DNA of 64,000 bases, taken from assembly GCF_000266905.1 (NCBI RefSeq), contig NC_018027.1, positions 2,852,001 through 2,916,000 of the forward strand, given 5' to 3'. Shown here one piece after another: positions 49,372 to 58,020 of this stretch (the first letter of the stretch is position 1; every line of letters starts with the position of its first letter). The position numbers were made by a program, and so were the translations under genes. Under the pieces are notes generated by a model. That model ran no database searches, was not told the DNA's origin, and saw only the letters and a list, made by a program, of their open reading frames with translations. This DNA is from Mycolicibacterium chubuense NBB4. GTDB taxonomy: Bacteria; Actinomycetota; Actinomycetes; Mycobacteriales; Mycobacteriaceae.

Positions 49372-50631
49372 TTACTCCGAGGAGCCGGACGAGTCAGACG
49401 ACCCAGATCCCCCGGACGAGGAGCCCGCGGACCCTGCCTTGGCAGCGGTCCTGGCTTCTTTCCGAGCTTCCCGCGCGGCCGCCGCGTCGGCCTTGGCGGC
49501 AGCTCTGGCTTCCTGACGGGCTTGCCGTGCGGCCGCGGCGTCGGCCTTGGCGGCGGCCCTGGCCTCGGCGCGCGCCTCGCGGCGGGCGGTCGCATCCGTC
49601 TTGGCCGGAGGCTGCCCGGCGTCCGCGGGTGCGGCGTCACTTCCGCTCGTGTCGCTCGCCGGGGTCGCGTCGACCGTGTCGCTCGCCGGTGTCGAGTCGA
49701 CCACCGGTGCGACGGTCGGCTCGGCCACGGAGCTGGCGGCGAGGGCCTTCGTGGTGGCCGGGGCCGGGTCGTTGCGGCTGTAGCCCTTGTCGATCTTGGC
49801 CCTGAGCTGGGCCTCCATCGGCTTGAGGAACGGCATCATCTGCACGAGCGGCAGGGTGGCGGTCGGCACCAGGTAGTGAGTGGTGGTGCCGCCCTTGGCG
49901 TTCACGTCGACCGTGACGTTCTCGGCCGGCACCTTCGACAGGTCGGTGAACATCACCGGCACGTGGACGACGATCGCCCCGGCCATCGCGTTGGCGACCG
50001 CCAGCAGATTCCACGGGCGGTCCGGGAAGTCGGCCATGCCGTCGTACTCGCCGGTGACGACCACGATGTCGTAGGGCGTGATCGGTGCCGGCTGATAGGT
50101 GTAGTCCAGCTTGGAGCTGTACTTGGTCGAGTCCTTGATCAGTTCCTGCCGGCTGGAGTCCTCGGCGACGATGAAGGTGATGTCGCTCGGGTCGGGCAGA
50201 TCGCCCGACGCGATCATGTTCCGCATCACCTCGTTGACCACCAGCGAGCCGGCCGACAGGCCGACGACGGTGACCTTCTCACCGTTGATCACGTTGCCGT
50301 TTGCGTCCCTGTCGAGCTTCCCGAGCGCGGTGTTGATCGCGGCGGTGAGGTTGGCGACCCCGACGTCGATGGAGTCGCCGAGCGTCATGTCGTTGGGGCC
50401 CGTGATCGGACCCGCCTGCGCCGGCCAGTTAATGCTGACGCGCTCCTGCCCCTTGAACTCTCCGCCCAGCAACTGCGCCATAAGCAGGTCCGACATGGAG
50501 GGTATGTCGATGCCGCCGATGATCAGAGCTGAGTTGCTGGCGGTCGCGGCGCCGGAACCGGACAGCGCGACGAGCGCAGCAGCGAAGGCCGCTCCGCAGG
50601 CAACCCCCGCTTTCCGAAATGACGTCCTCAT
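49372..50631 (-). CDS. Secreted stand-alone PE-PPE-domain hydrolase with Ala/Lys-rich tail
   Basis: 419 residues. After a signal peptide (about 1-32) comes an alpha/beta-hydrolase of the PE-PPE (PF08237-type) family, without any PE or PPE N-terminal domain. The nucleophile is Ser126 in GLSAG; EYDGMADFPDRPWN around 195-208 is the family signature and holds the acidic residue; His252 in THYLVPTATLPL may complete the triad. Related enzymes (Chp1 and Chp2) act as acyltransferases in sulfolipid and polyacyltrehalose assembly. The tail after about 285 is Ser/Thr/Asp-rich, then has two 18-residue Ala/Arg/Lys repeats and a Ser/Gly end. The ATG at 50631 follows GGGGAGA. It diverges from a related gene at 51690. 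Confidence 0.85.
   Translation of the reverse strand: MRTSFRKAGVACGAAFAAALVALSGSGAATASNSALIIGGIDIPSMSDLLMAQLLGGEFKGQERVSINWPAQAGPITGPNDMTLGDSIDVGVANLTAAINTALGKLDRDANGNVINGEKVTVVGLSAGSLVVNEVMRNMIASGDLPDPSDITFIVAEDSSRQELIKDSTKYSSKLDYTYQPAPITPYDIVVVTGEYDGMADFPDRPWNLLAVANAMAGAIVVHVPVMFTDLSKVPAENVTVDVNAKGGTTTHYLVPTATLPLVQMMPFLKPMEAQLRAKIDKGYSRNDPAPATTKALAASSVAEPTVAPVVDSTPASDTVDATPASDTSGSDAAPADAGQPPAKTDATARREARAEARAAAKADAAAARQARQEARAAAKADAAAAREARKEARTAAKAGSAGSSSGGSGSSDSSGSSE
49430..49600 (-). repeat. Imperfect repeats coding for Ala/Lys/Arg-rich helix
   Basis: Repeats of about 54 bases with the protein unit EARAAAKADAAAARQARQ / EARAAAKADAAAAREARK in the tail of the PE-PPE-domain protein. The unit is helical and strongly basic, comparable in character to the Lys/Ala-rich ends of mycobacterial adhesins; copy number may vary. 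Confidence 0.7.
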
Positions 50632-51689
50632 GAGATCTCCCCGGTTCGAAGCAATGGATGACTCGCCGTGCTCGGCGCGACAAGAGCATATTGCGCTTCG
50701 TTAAACATTCGCGCAGCAAAATTTTCAAAATTCTAATTGACGTATTTGTAGCAATCGACCTTTATATTGCTGAAAGCCATTCTTTATCAATTCTCTGCAT
50801 TAGTAGAGACCGTCGCTGCGCGGGAACAGTAACTTCCTGCGCGGTTCCCGACGGTCGCATAACCAGTAATAAAACGCACTGCATTCGCTCCGTTGTCCGC
50901 AGACGCTGCCGCTTGGCGAATATTACATCCCTGTAATTAGCCGGCTGACTTTGCGGAACGGAGATCGTCTCGAGATGTTGCTGAGATGCAGGACGCGAAG
51001 AAAAATAGTTGGTATGTACCATCGCCATCAGCACACGTTTTCCGGCCGCGAAGGCACTACCACACTTTGTGATGCGGCTGTGCAGGCGGCCGGAAGCACC
51101 GGTTCGCGATGCGTCCCGGCGAGCTGACCGTGCGGTAAGTAGCCGTTGCCTCAGGGCAAACTCGACACCGGCACCGGATGCGCGTGCGGCACCTCATGGG
51201 TTAGGCGGGTGGCTCGGAATAGCCCGCCGCGGAGCTCCTGGCCCACCGCGACGTTCACCGATCCGACCGCGAATTGACTGCTCAGACAATTAATTTCCGG
51301 GACTGGACGATCGACTCGGCGGGTCATCAGCAGCCGTGCGGAACCCCGCCGAGGGTTGCTGTGCCGCCTGATCACCCCTGTCCGTGCCGCCTCCGGAGAA
51401 ATCCGCGGAAACGCCGCCCGTGAGTTTGCTGCGCATCCCGTGCCGCGCCCTGGGCGTGCGGTATGGTTCGCACGAGTCGGGGGCACACCGACGACCTCCG
51501 AAGTCACCACACCAGCATCGACGTGAGCCCGTCCGGCCGACGTGGCAACTGCGCACCCCGCGTCATGGGGTGTGTCGGCGTCGGCCGGTGTACCGCTGCG
51601 CCGCGCGACGAGCTGGGGCCGCGATACCGGACCGTGTGCCCGACCATCGGACGCCCAGGGTGGACGTCTGCGTCGAGAAGGGATGCTGC
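50632..51689. promoter_or_regulatory. 1.06-kb divergent intergenic region with an AT-rich core
   Basis: No gene is convincing here. From about 50690 to 51010 the DNA is strikingly AT-rich for this genome (for example CAAAATTTTCAAAATT near 50720 and TTTATATTGC near 50762). The remainder is normal GC. It separates two divergent PE-PPE-domain genes and must contain both promoters. Short open frames of 76-94 codons cross it but lack ribosome sites and normal codon pattern. AT-rich tracts of this kind are typical Lsr2 targets in mycobacteria; that is inference. Confidence 0.5.
51010..51021. promoter_or_regulatory. Operator-like near-palindrome TGGTATGTACCA
   Basis: TGGTA-TG-TACCA lies at the border of the AT-rich core. 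A looser relative, TGGT-CAT-ACCA, is found at about 54323-54333 upstream of the AlkB gene, with a spacer shorter by one base. A shared regulator is possible but unproven. Confidence 0.3.
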
Positions 51690-53048
51690 GTGAAGCGAGC
51701 GACGAAAGAGGCCATGATCGCGGCGGCGCTGCCCGTGGCGGTACTACCGCTGGCCCTGTGCGCAGCGGTGCCCGGCGCCGCGGCTGCCGGGCTCATCCCG
51801 GACGGGCCGGCGACCGTCTTGCATCACAGTCCGACGCCGTTCTCCATGCCGCACAACCTCGGCGGGGCCGTCTGCGCGGCCCCGAAGGTGTGCCGCGAGG
51901 TCTTCCACAGCTGGATCGATCCGCTCGGCCTGTCCGAGAGTGGCGTCGACCAGAACGTCGCGAGGCTCGACCAGGCGATCCGGAGCACCGACGGTAAGAA
52001 GATCGTCTTCGCGTTCAGCGGTGGCGCGCGGGATGCATCGGTCTGGCTCGAGGACCATGCCGGTGACGCCGACGCCCCGAAGCCCGAAGACCTGTCGTTC
52101 ATCCTGCTCGGCAACGGGGGCCGCAAGTACGGCGGCATCAACACCTGGTGGTACGGCGACCAGCGGGCCACGCCCACCGACACCCAGTACGACGTCCTCG
52201 ACGTCGCGCGGGAATACGATCCCGTCGCCGATTTCCCGCAGGACCCGTACAACCTGCTCGCCCTGGCGAACGCGGCCGCAGCGTTCGGGTACGTGCACAT
52301 GCGCTACGACCAGGTGAATCTCGACGACCCGGACAACATCGTCTGGACAGAGGGCAAGACCACGTACGTCTTCGTGCCGACCGAGCACCTGCCCCTGCTG
52401 CAGGGCTTCTACGACGTGGGTCTTGGTTGGATGGTCCAGAACGTCGAGCCGAAGCTGCGCGACGAGGTCGACACCGCCTACGACCGCACCTGGCTGGAGG
52501 GCAAGAGCCCGCAGGGCGCCCCGACGCCGGCGGCATCCCAGGAGCAGCCGAGCAGCCCGTCGGCGGCGATGATCCGCTCCAGCGTCCCAACGAAGCAGTC
52601 CCGCGGCGACACCCCTTCGGGCACATCCCAGGACACCGTTTCGGACACCGGCAGGGCCCCGCACACCGCACGCAGCGCCGCACCCGGCACCGCACCGGAC
52701 GCCGATTCGGCGGTCGACACGGCGGACGGGAACGGTGACACGTCTGCGGCGGGCGACGAGGACGCGCCGGCAGGCACCGCCGAGAAACAGCCCGCGGACA
52801 CCGAGTCGCAGCCGGAACCGGCTGACTCCGCCGGCGATGAGGCCGGCGCCGATTCGCCCGCAGATGCCGCGAGCCGTCACCCGGTGTCCTCGAGCGGGCA
52901 GGACTCCGCAGAGCCGCAGCGTCACGCCACCACGCGCCGTGTCCAGAAGCCCGATCGCTCCCCTGCGCAGAGCACCTCAGCGGCGAGCACGTCGACGAGC
53001 CGGTCGAGCGACAGGGGCTCCGGTACCCACTCCGGCAGCGACGACTGA
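51690..53048 (+). CDS. Secreted PE-PPE-domain-like protein with long acidic Ser/Thr/Pro tail; active site altered
   Basis: 452 residues. A signal peptide covers about 1-33. Residues 60-260 follow the PE-PPE hydrolase fold, with the family signature REYDPVADFPQDPYNLL at about 174-190. The nucleophile elbow is AFSGG (Ser110) instead of GxSxG, and the position matching the other copy's His252 is Tyr (TTYVFVPT), so activity is doubtful; Tyr is found there in other family members, so this alone is not decisive. From about 265 the chain is low-complexity Ser, Thr, Ala, Asp and Pro. GTG 51690 was chosen because GAGAAGGGA precedes it and a good signal sequence starts there; ATG 51714 is the alternative. 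It diverges from its relative at 50631. Confidence 0.75.
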   Translation: MKRATKEAMIAAALPVAVLPLALCAAVPGAAAAGLIPDGPATVLHHSPTPFSMPHNLGGAVCAAPKVCREVFHSWIDPLGLSESGVDQNVARLDQAIRSTDGKKIVFAFSGGARDASVWLEDHAGDADAPKPEDLSFILLGNGGRKYGGINTWWYGDQRATPTDTQYDVLDVAREYDPVADFPQDPYNLLALANAAAAFGYVHMRYDQVNLDDPDNIVWTEGKTTYVFVPTEHLPLLQGFYDVGLGWMVQNVEPKLRDEVDTAYDRTWLEGKSPQGAPTPAASQEQPSSPSAAMIRSSVPTKQSRGDTPSGTSQDTVSDTGRAPHTARSAAPGTAPDADSAVDTADGNGDTSAAGDEDAPAGTAEKQPADTESQPEPADSAGDEAGADSPADAASRHPVSSSGQDSAEPQRHATTRRVQKPDRSPAQSTSAASTSTSRSSDRGSGTHSGSDD

Positions 53049-53063
53049 GCTACCGAAGCGCGG

Positions 53064-54251
53064 TCAGCCCTGCGGCAGGAGCCGCTTCGCGTCGCGGGGT
53101 CTCAGCGCGGCCAACCGCACGTCGCCGCCGTAGTGGGCGAGGACCCGACGGTCCATGACCCGCCGCCACAGCGGCGGGAACAGCGCCAGCGCCACCATCG
53201 CGGCATAGCCCGCGGGCAGCTGCGGGGCGTCGTCGGCGTGGCACAGCGCCTGGTACCGGCGCTGTGGGTTCGCGTGGTGGTCGGAGTGCCGCTGCAGGTG
53301 GAACAGGAACACGTTGGAGATCACGGAGTTGCTGTTCCAGCTGTGCGAGGCGCGCACCTGTTCGTAGCACCCGCTGGGACGCCGCTGGCGCCGCAGCCCG
53401 TAGTGCTCGAGGTAGTTGATGGTCTCCAGCAGGAAGACCCCGATGAGTGCCTGACCGATCAGCCACGGCAGCACCTCGACACCGAAGACGGCGACCAGCG
53501 CCGCGAACAACGCGATCGTGATGAGCCAGGCGTTGAGCACGTCGTTGCGCAACGTCCACACCGAACCGCCGTGGCAGCGCAGCCGCCGTTTCTCGAGCTG
53601 CCAGGCCGAGCGCAGGCCGCCGAAGATCGATCGGTAGTGGAAGAAGTAGAGGTTCTCGCCCAGCCGCGAGCTGGCCGGGTCGTCCGGGGTGGCCACGCGG
53701 GCGTGATGCCCGCGGTTGTGTTCGACGAAGAAGTGCCCGTAGCCGGTCTGCGCGAGGGCGATCTTGCTCAACCACCGCTCGGAGTGCGCCCGCTGGTGGC
53801 CCAGTTCGTGGGCGGTGTTGATCGCGACACCACCGATCCCGCCGATGGTCAGCATCAGACCGAGATCGTCGAGCGGGTTCATCACCACCCCGCCGCCACC
53901 GCTCCAGCACCAGCACGCCAGCACGAGCGAGAGGTACTGGGCCGGCAGGTACAGATATGTCGCCCACCGGTAGAAGCGGTCCTGCTCCAACCAGGCGAGC
54001 GCGCTGTCCGGAGGGTTCTCGGCGTCCGGGCCCACGAGGTAGTCCAGCAGCGGGATGACGAAGAACATCAGCACCGGCCCGGACCACCAGAAGATGCCCC
54101 ACCCCGTCAGCGCCACCGCGGCCCACGACGCCGGGACGAGGATCGGAATGACGACGCCGAGCAACCACACATACCGCTTGCGATCTCGCCAGTCCCGTGA
54201 CCGGGCACGTTGCTGACCGACGCGCCACTGTGTTCGCTGCAGAATCGGCAT
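53064..54251 (-). CDS. alkB: AlkB-type membrane non-haem di-iron monooxygenase (alkane hydroxylase family)
   Basis: 395 residues. The histidine boxes of AlkB are all visible: HELGH at 148-152, EHNRGHH at 177-183 and LQRHSDHH at 319-326, plus NYLEHYGL at 279-286. Hydrophobic helices surround them (LLGVVIPILVPASWAAVALTG, PVLMFFVIPLLDYLV, AWLITIALFAALVAVF). The enzyme hydroxylates terminal carbons of alkanes or related chains with O2 and electrons from rubredoxin. No rubredoxin gene lies beside it, unlike the usual alkB-rubA-rubB operon. ATG 54251 was chosen since a GAGGGG lies upstream; earlier in-frame starts extend into the spacer. Its stop lies 15 bases from the convergent PE-PPE-like gene. 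Whether it acts on alkanes or on a cluster lipid is open. Confidence 0.92.
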   Translation of the reverse strand: MPILQRTQWRVGQQRARSRDWRDRKRYVWLLGVVIPILVPASWAAVALTGWGIFWWSGPVLMFFVIPLLDYLVGPDAENPPDSALAWLEQDRFYRWATYLYLPAQYLSLVLACWCWSGGGGVVMNPLDDLGLMLTIGGIGGVAINTAHELGHQRAHSERWLSKIALAQTGYGHFFVEHNRGHHARVATPDDPASSRLGENLYFFHYRSIFGGLRSAWQLEKRRLRCHGGSVWTLRNDVLNAWLITIALFAALVAVFGVEVLPWLIGQALIGVFLLETINYLEHYGLRRQRRPSGCYEQVRASHSWNSNSVISNVFLFHLQRHSDHHANPQRRYQALCHADDAPQLPAGYAAMVALALFPPLWRRVMDRRVLAHYGGDVRLAALRPRDAKRLLPQG

Positions 54252-54474
54252 CGTTCGCCCTGCTACCCCTCTAAGCCGAACGGTCTGTCGATCATCGCAG
54301 GCCAATGCGACGAAAGGATAACGTGGTCATACCATTGCGCGGGTGTTCTGAGCAACGCGGCGAGCGAACACATCGGTGGACGGCGCAGGATTCTCCGCTT
54401 CGAGGACGATTGCTGGGCGGACGCTCAGGACTCTGACACCGCCGGCATCGGCAACACGACCGCTGACAGCCGCG

Positions 54475-56058
54475 TCAGTTCTTGACCCCCAGGCTGACCC
54501 GGGGCACGAACTCCTCGCCGGGTACGTTGCGCCGCACGATGTCCTGCAGCGTCCGAGTCCCGTCGATCTCATCGAGACCAGCGTAGGAGAAGGTGTCTTT
54601 GCCGTAGATGCCGGGAGCGAGCAGGGGATTGGTCAGCGCCTGCGAGAACGCGTCCACCGCCACCATGGCGGTCATCAGAGTCGGCAGCGTGGCGCCCTTG
54701 CCGACGTCTTCGCCGAAGAGCCCGACGAACAGTTCGAGATCGTCGATCCCGCGCTTTCCGTAGCAGTCGGCCAGCGCTTTTCTCAGGGTCCTGTCGGAGG
54801 TGAGCGCGCGGAACGAGTGCAGCCGGGGGAAGCCGCACCGTTGCCGGTAGGCGTTATACGAGTCGAGTTCGGCGTCGCGGCCGATGGCGATGGACGTCTT
54901 CTCGATGTCGAGAAGTGAGGCGTCGGTGTTGAGCAGGCTGATCGTGCTGCACGGCTGGTCGGAGGCCTCGTGAAACAGCGCCGCGAGGCCGTGGTCGGTG
55001 ACGATGCGGGTATCCCATCCGACGTCGGAGAACATGACGTCGCGGCCGCCGACGCGCACCTCGGTCGGCACGAGGCTGTGCCAGCGATAGAGCAGGTTGA
55101 ACTCGACGGACATCCAGTTCTGCCGGTACCACTTCTCGTAGAGGCCGATGCCCGGCTCGACGAACAGCGGGAACTTGATCGGCGTGATGTGGTTGATGTA
55201 GTCCTCGATGACCACTTTGATCAGCATCACGATGAGGGTGTTGCGCGTGGTGTCGAAGATCCGGTCGTCGTCCCAGGTCGGATGGTTCGCGCGGATCAGC
55301 GCGGCGAGCCGGTTGTGTTCCCGCAGGAACAGCGTGCTCATCATCACGAAGCCGTAGTGGATGTTGCCGCGGGGGATTCCCAGTGCGAACAGCTTCTGCC
55401 GCTTCTCGACCGGGATATCGCCCAGCGCCAACGTTTTTCGATCATTTCCCGGGTAGGCGATCTGCAGGCCCTCGAACCTCGGGTCGACGCGGCCGTCGGC
55501 GCCGAAGTAGTACGGCGGGAACTCCTGGCCGTCGATGACCTGGGACAGCAGCCGGCCGCCGGAGCCCTCCCGCAGCATGCTCGTGACGTCTTCGGTCTGG
55601 CCGTAGAGCTGGCTCAGGTCGATGTCGTGGGTGGACGTGTTCTTCAGCGGGCAGGTGGGGTCGGTGCGCAGGAACCCGTCGACGAACCACTGCGCGAACA
55701 ACGGGAACAGCAGCGTGGACCGGTCGGACGGCGCGCTGCGGGGCGTCGGTCGCCGGAACAGTTCGGCGACGCGGTCCACAGGTGGTTGCCCGATCTGGAG
55801 GGCGGGGTTGGCGGGCAGGTGCCGCAGGCTGTAGGCGCGGTCGTGCAACGACTCCCACGAGGTGTAGTCCGACCGGGTGCTCAACGGCGCCGGCCGGGTC
55901 GCCATCGTGTAGATGGACCGGTTGATGATCCACTTGTTGACGCGGGAGCGGACCTTCGGTGTGCGCGCCAGAGTTCGCCAGAACCACTCGAAGTGCGTGG
56001 TCGCGTAGATGCGCACACCGTTCTTGACGCCGTTCCTACGCCAGAACCCCCCGGTCAC
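54475..56058 (-). CDS. Cyclooxygenase-like animal-type haem peroxidase
   Basis: 527 residues, like prostaglandin synthases without signal and EGF domain. Shared landmarks are FAQWF at 121-125 (FAQHF in COX), LREHNR at 245-250, HPTWDDDRIF, VIEDYI, and YRWHSL, which gives Tyr324 (COX catalytic Tyr385) and His327 (proximal haem His388). The distal His207 of COX aligns with Asp127 (WFVDGF against HFTHQF), so peroxidase chemistry may differ. The conserved Tyr suggests fatty-acid dioxygenation by a tyrosyl radical, as in COX and plant alpha-dioxygenase. Similar proteins are known in some environmental mycobacteria. The start is GTG 56058, with no strong ribosome site, so it is uncertain. The alkB gene follows after 223 bases. 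Confidence 0.87.
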   Translation of the reverse strand: MTGGFWRRNGVKNGVRIYATTHFEWFWRTLARTPKVRSRVNKWIINRSIYTMATRPAPLSTRSDYTSWESLHDRAYSLRHLPANPALQIGQPPVDRVAELFRRPTPRSAPSDRSTLLFPLFAQWFVDGFLRTDPTCPLKNTSTHDIDLSQLYGQTEDVTSMLREGSGGRLLSQVIDGQEFPPYYFGADGRVDPRFEGLQIAYPGNDRKTLALGDIPVEKRQKLFALGIPRGNIHYGFVMMSTLFLREHNRLAALIRANHPTWDDDRIFDTTRNTLIVMLIKVVIEDYINHITPIKFPLFVEPGIGLYEKWYRQNWMSVEFNLLYRWHSLVPTEVRVGGRDVMFSDVGWDTRIVTDHGLAALFHEASDQPCSTISLLNTDASLLDIEKTSIAIGRDAELDSYNAYRQRCGFPRLHSFRALTSDRTLRKALADCYGKRGIDDLELFVGLFGEDVGKGATLPTLMTAMVAVDAFSQALTNPLLAPGIYGKDTFSYAGLDEIDGTRTLQDIVRRNVPGEEFVPRVSLGVKN

Positions 56059-56098
56059 GGGACTGAGGATACGTCGGCGCCACCCTGCGCGCGGGCTG

Positions 56099-58000
56099 TC
56101 AGGCGAGCAGTTTGGCGATCGCCGCCGCCAGGTCGGGAGACGCCGAGCTGTTCAGGTTCTGATAACTGCCGCCGGTGGCCTGCGTGACCGCTTCCCAGGT
56201 CGCCCGGTCGGAGTCGTCACCGAAATCGATGACGTTGACCGCCACCGGCCGGGCCGGGTCGAAGGCGCCCTTGATGTACTGCTGGAGCCCGGGGCCGTCC
56301 AGAGACTGGTCGGTGTGCGGCCCGGTGGTGATCACCAGCACCGAGTTCTTCTGTCCGTCCCGGAATTTCACCGACGCATCGGTGTAGACCAGCTGCAGGG
56401 TCGTGAACGAGACCGCGCCGCCGTTGGACGCGGTCTGGCCGTCCAGCGCGGCCGTCAGCGCCTCGGAGCGCGGTCGCCCGTCGAGTTGATCGGACAGCGC
56501 GCCCAGGCTCACCTCCGACCGCCCCTGCACGCCGTCGAAGGTCCACAGCCCCAGGCCGGAATCGGGGGGCAGCACCTGCAGGCGCGCCTTGAGCGCGTCG
56601 ACGACGTTGGCCAGCCGGGACTTGCCGCCTTCGACCTCGGGCATCGACTGGTCGAGCACGATCGTGGCCGTGGGGCTCTTCAACGGGGCCGCCAGCGTGT
56701 CGGCGATGGTGGCTCGCAGCGCGTTGTCGCCGATGGTCAACGGCGCTCCGACGGCGGCGAAGTCGACCACGTCGTTGGCCGGCGGGTTCGCGCCCGGAGC
56801 GCGGAAGCCGGCCTTGGCGAGCTCGGCGAGCTGCTCGGGTTTGCGCAGGAACCGGGCGAACTCGCTGGCGGCGGTGACCTGCTCCTGGGCCAGCCAGTCG
56901 CCGGAGAGCAGCACGGTGGGGAAGTCGGCCGTCGCGGTCGGCCCCGGCGGCAGCCAGGCCGCCACCTTGGACTTCGCTTCGGACATCGACGACGTCCGCT
57001 GGAACACCTGCTGTTCGGTGGTCACCACGGCGTGCACCGGGGCGGTCGCGGGATCGTTCGCGCCGAGAAGCGCGTCGAGAGCGGTACTCGCCTTGGTGTC
57101 GCCGAGCTTGGGCGCACCGGCCATCAGCGTGGTGACCGCGCTCAGTCCGGCGCTGGCAGGGGCTCCGGACGGCGCGGACGCCGCGGCGATCGCCTCGGCG
57201 GCCAGGTAGGCCGCGTCGCTGTCCTGCGCCAGCGGGAGTGCGAGGCGCAGACCGCCCCAGCCCTGCAGGCCGAGGCCGTCGAGCGCGGCGGGGTCGGACT
57301 GCAGCCGGGGCAGGGTGCCCCAGTTCTGCTCGCCCATCGCGTCCTTCAATCGAGGAGGCACGGCGAGCACGACCGGGGATGTCACCAGCGAACGGCTGTC
57401 GGTGACGGTCTGGGGACCCTTCGCGGCCTCGAGCCGCGCCTCCGACGCCGAACTGCCCGGGATCCACAGTGCGGGCCGCTCCCCGAGGTCTTTGGGCCAG
57501 TCGCCGCTGAGCCCCTTGACCACCTGCGGCGAGTCCGCCGACGTGACGCCCACCTTCACGCAGCGGTCGCCGACGGGTTCGGCGCTCTGGTTGTAGCGGT
57601 CAGCCAGCTCTGTCACCGGCTTGGCGATGGCCGGGTCGGCGACCACGGCGACGGTGACCTCGCCGTCGACGCAGCGCGCCGCGGCGACGTCGGACCGGCT
57701 CGACAGCGCGTCGCCGAAGAAGCGCCAGAGGATCACCGCACCGACGATGACGACGACGCTCACGAGCGCGACGATCACGCCGACGCTGACCCCGCGCCGG
57801 CCGGGCGTGATAGCCCGGTGACTGCCGGTCCACTCGCCGGCCTCCCAGTCACGGGAGCGCGTCGACGCCGGTTCGGCGACGTCCTCGCCGCCGGAGCCCG
57901 GTTCCTCGCCCTGGCGGGCGCCGAACGCGAATCGTTCGGTCTGCGGCTCGTCGGGGCGTTCGCCCGGCTCGCCCGGATCGGGGAGGCTATGTCGTCCCAT
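56099..58000 (-). CDS. Membrane-anchored protein with substrate-binding-like and von Willebrand A domains (Rv1836c-like)
   Basis: 633 residues. A polar, Glu/Pro-rich cytoplasmic start (about 1-70) is followed by one membrane helix (VGVIVALVSVVVIVGAVIL, about 73-91) and a large outer part. The middle resembles an extracellular solute-binding fold (VTVAVVADPAIAKPV onward). From about 430 to the end is a vWA-like domain, whose metal site is degenerate (DQSMP in place of DxSxS). No function is established. It is conserved next to glcB in mycobacteria and here marks the right border of the lipid region. It starts 20 bases after the glcB stop, so both are probably co-transcribed. Confidence 0.85.
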   Translation of the reverse strand: MGRHSLPDPGEPGERPDEPQTERFAFGARQGEEPGSGGEDVAEPASTRSRDWEAGEWTGSHRAITPGRRGVSVGVIVALVSVVVIVGAVILWRFFGDALSSRSDVAAARCVDGEVTVAVVADPAIAKPVTELADRYNQSAEPVGDRCVKVGVTSADSPQVVKGLSGDWPKDLGERPALWIPGSSASEARLEAAKGPQTVTDSRSLVTSPVVLAVPPRLKDAMGEQNWGTLPRLQSDPAALDGLGLQGWGGLRLALPLAQDSDAAYLAAEAIAAASAPSGAPASAGLSAVTTLMAGAPKLGDTKASTALDALLGANDPATAPVHAVVTTEQQVFQRTSSMSEAKSKVAAWLPPGPTATADFPTVLLSGDWLAQEQVTAASEFARFLRKPEQLAELAKAGFRAPGANPPANDVVDFAAVGAPLTIGDNALRATIADTLAAPLKSPTATIVLDQSMPEVEGGKSRLANVVDALKARLQVLPPDSGLGLWTFDGVQGRSEVSLGALSDQLDGRPRSEALTAALDGQTASNGGAVSFTTLQLVYTDASVKFRDGQKNSVLVITTGPHTDQSLDGPGLQQYIKGAFDPARPVAVNVIDFGDDSDRATWEAVTQATGGSYQNLNSSASPDLAAAIAKLLA

Positions 58001-58020
58001 GCCTGCCTTCGGTGTCTACG

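Noticed and set aside
50658..51693. Small open frames of 76-94 codons in the AT-rich divergent spacer
   Set aside because: No ribosome site, unusual composition (many Ser, Arg, Ile) and overlap with each other on both strands; more likely chance frames.
49372..53048. Assignment of the two divergent secreted proteins to the PE or PPE families
   Set aside because: Neither has the PE or PPE N-terminal helical domain; both start with ordinary signal peptides. Only the C-terminal hydrolase domain of that name is present.
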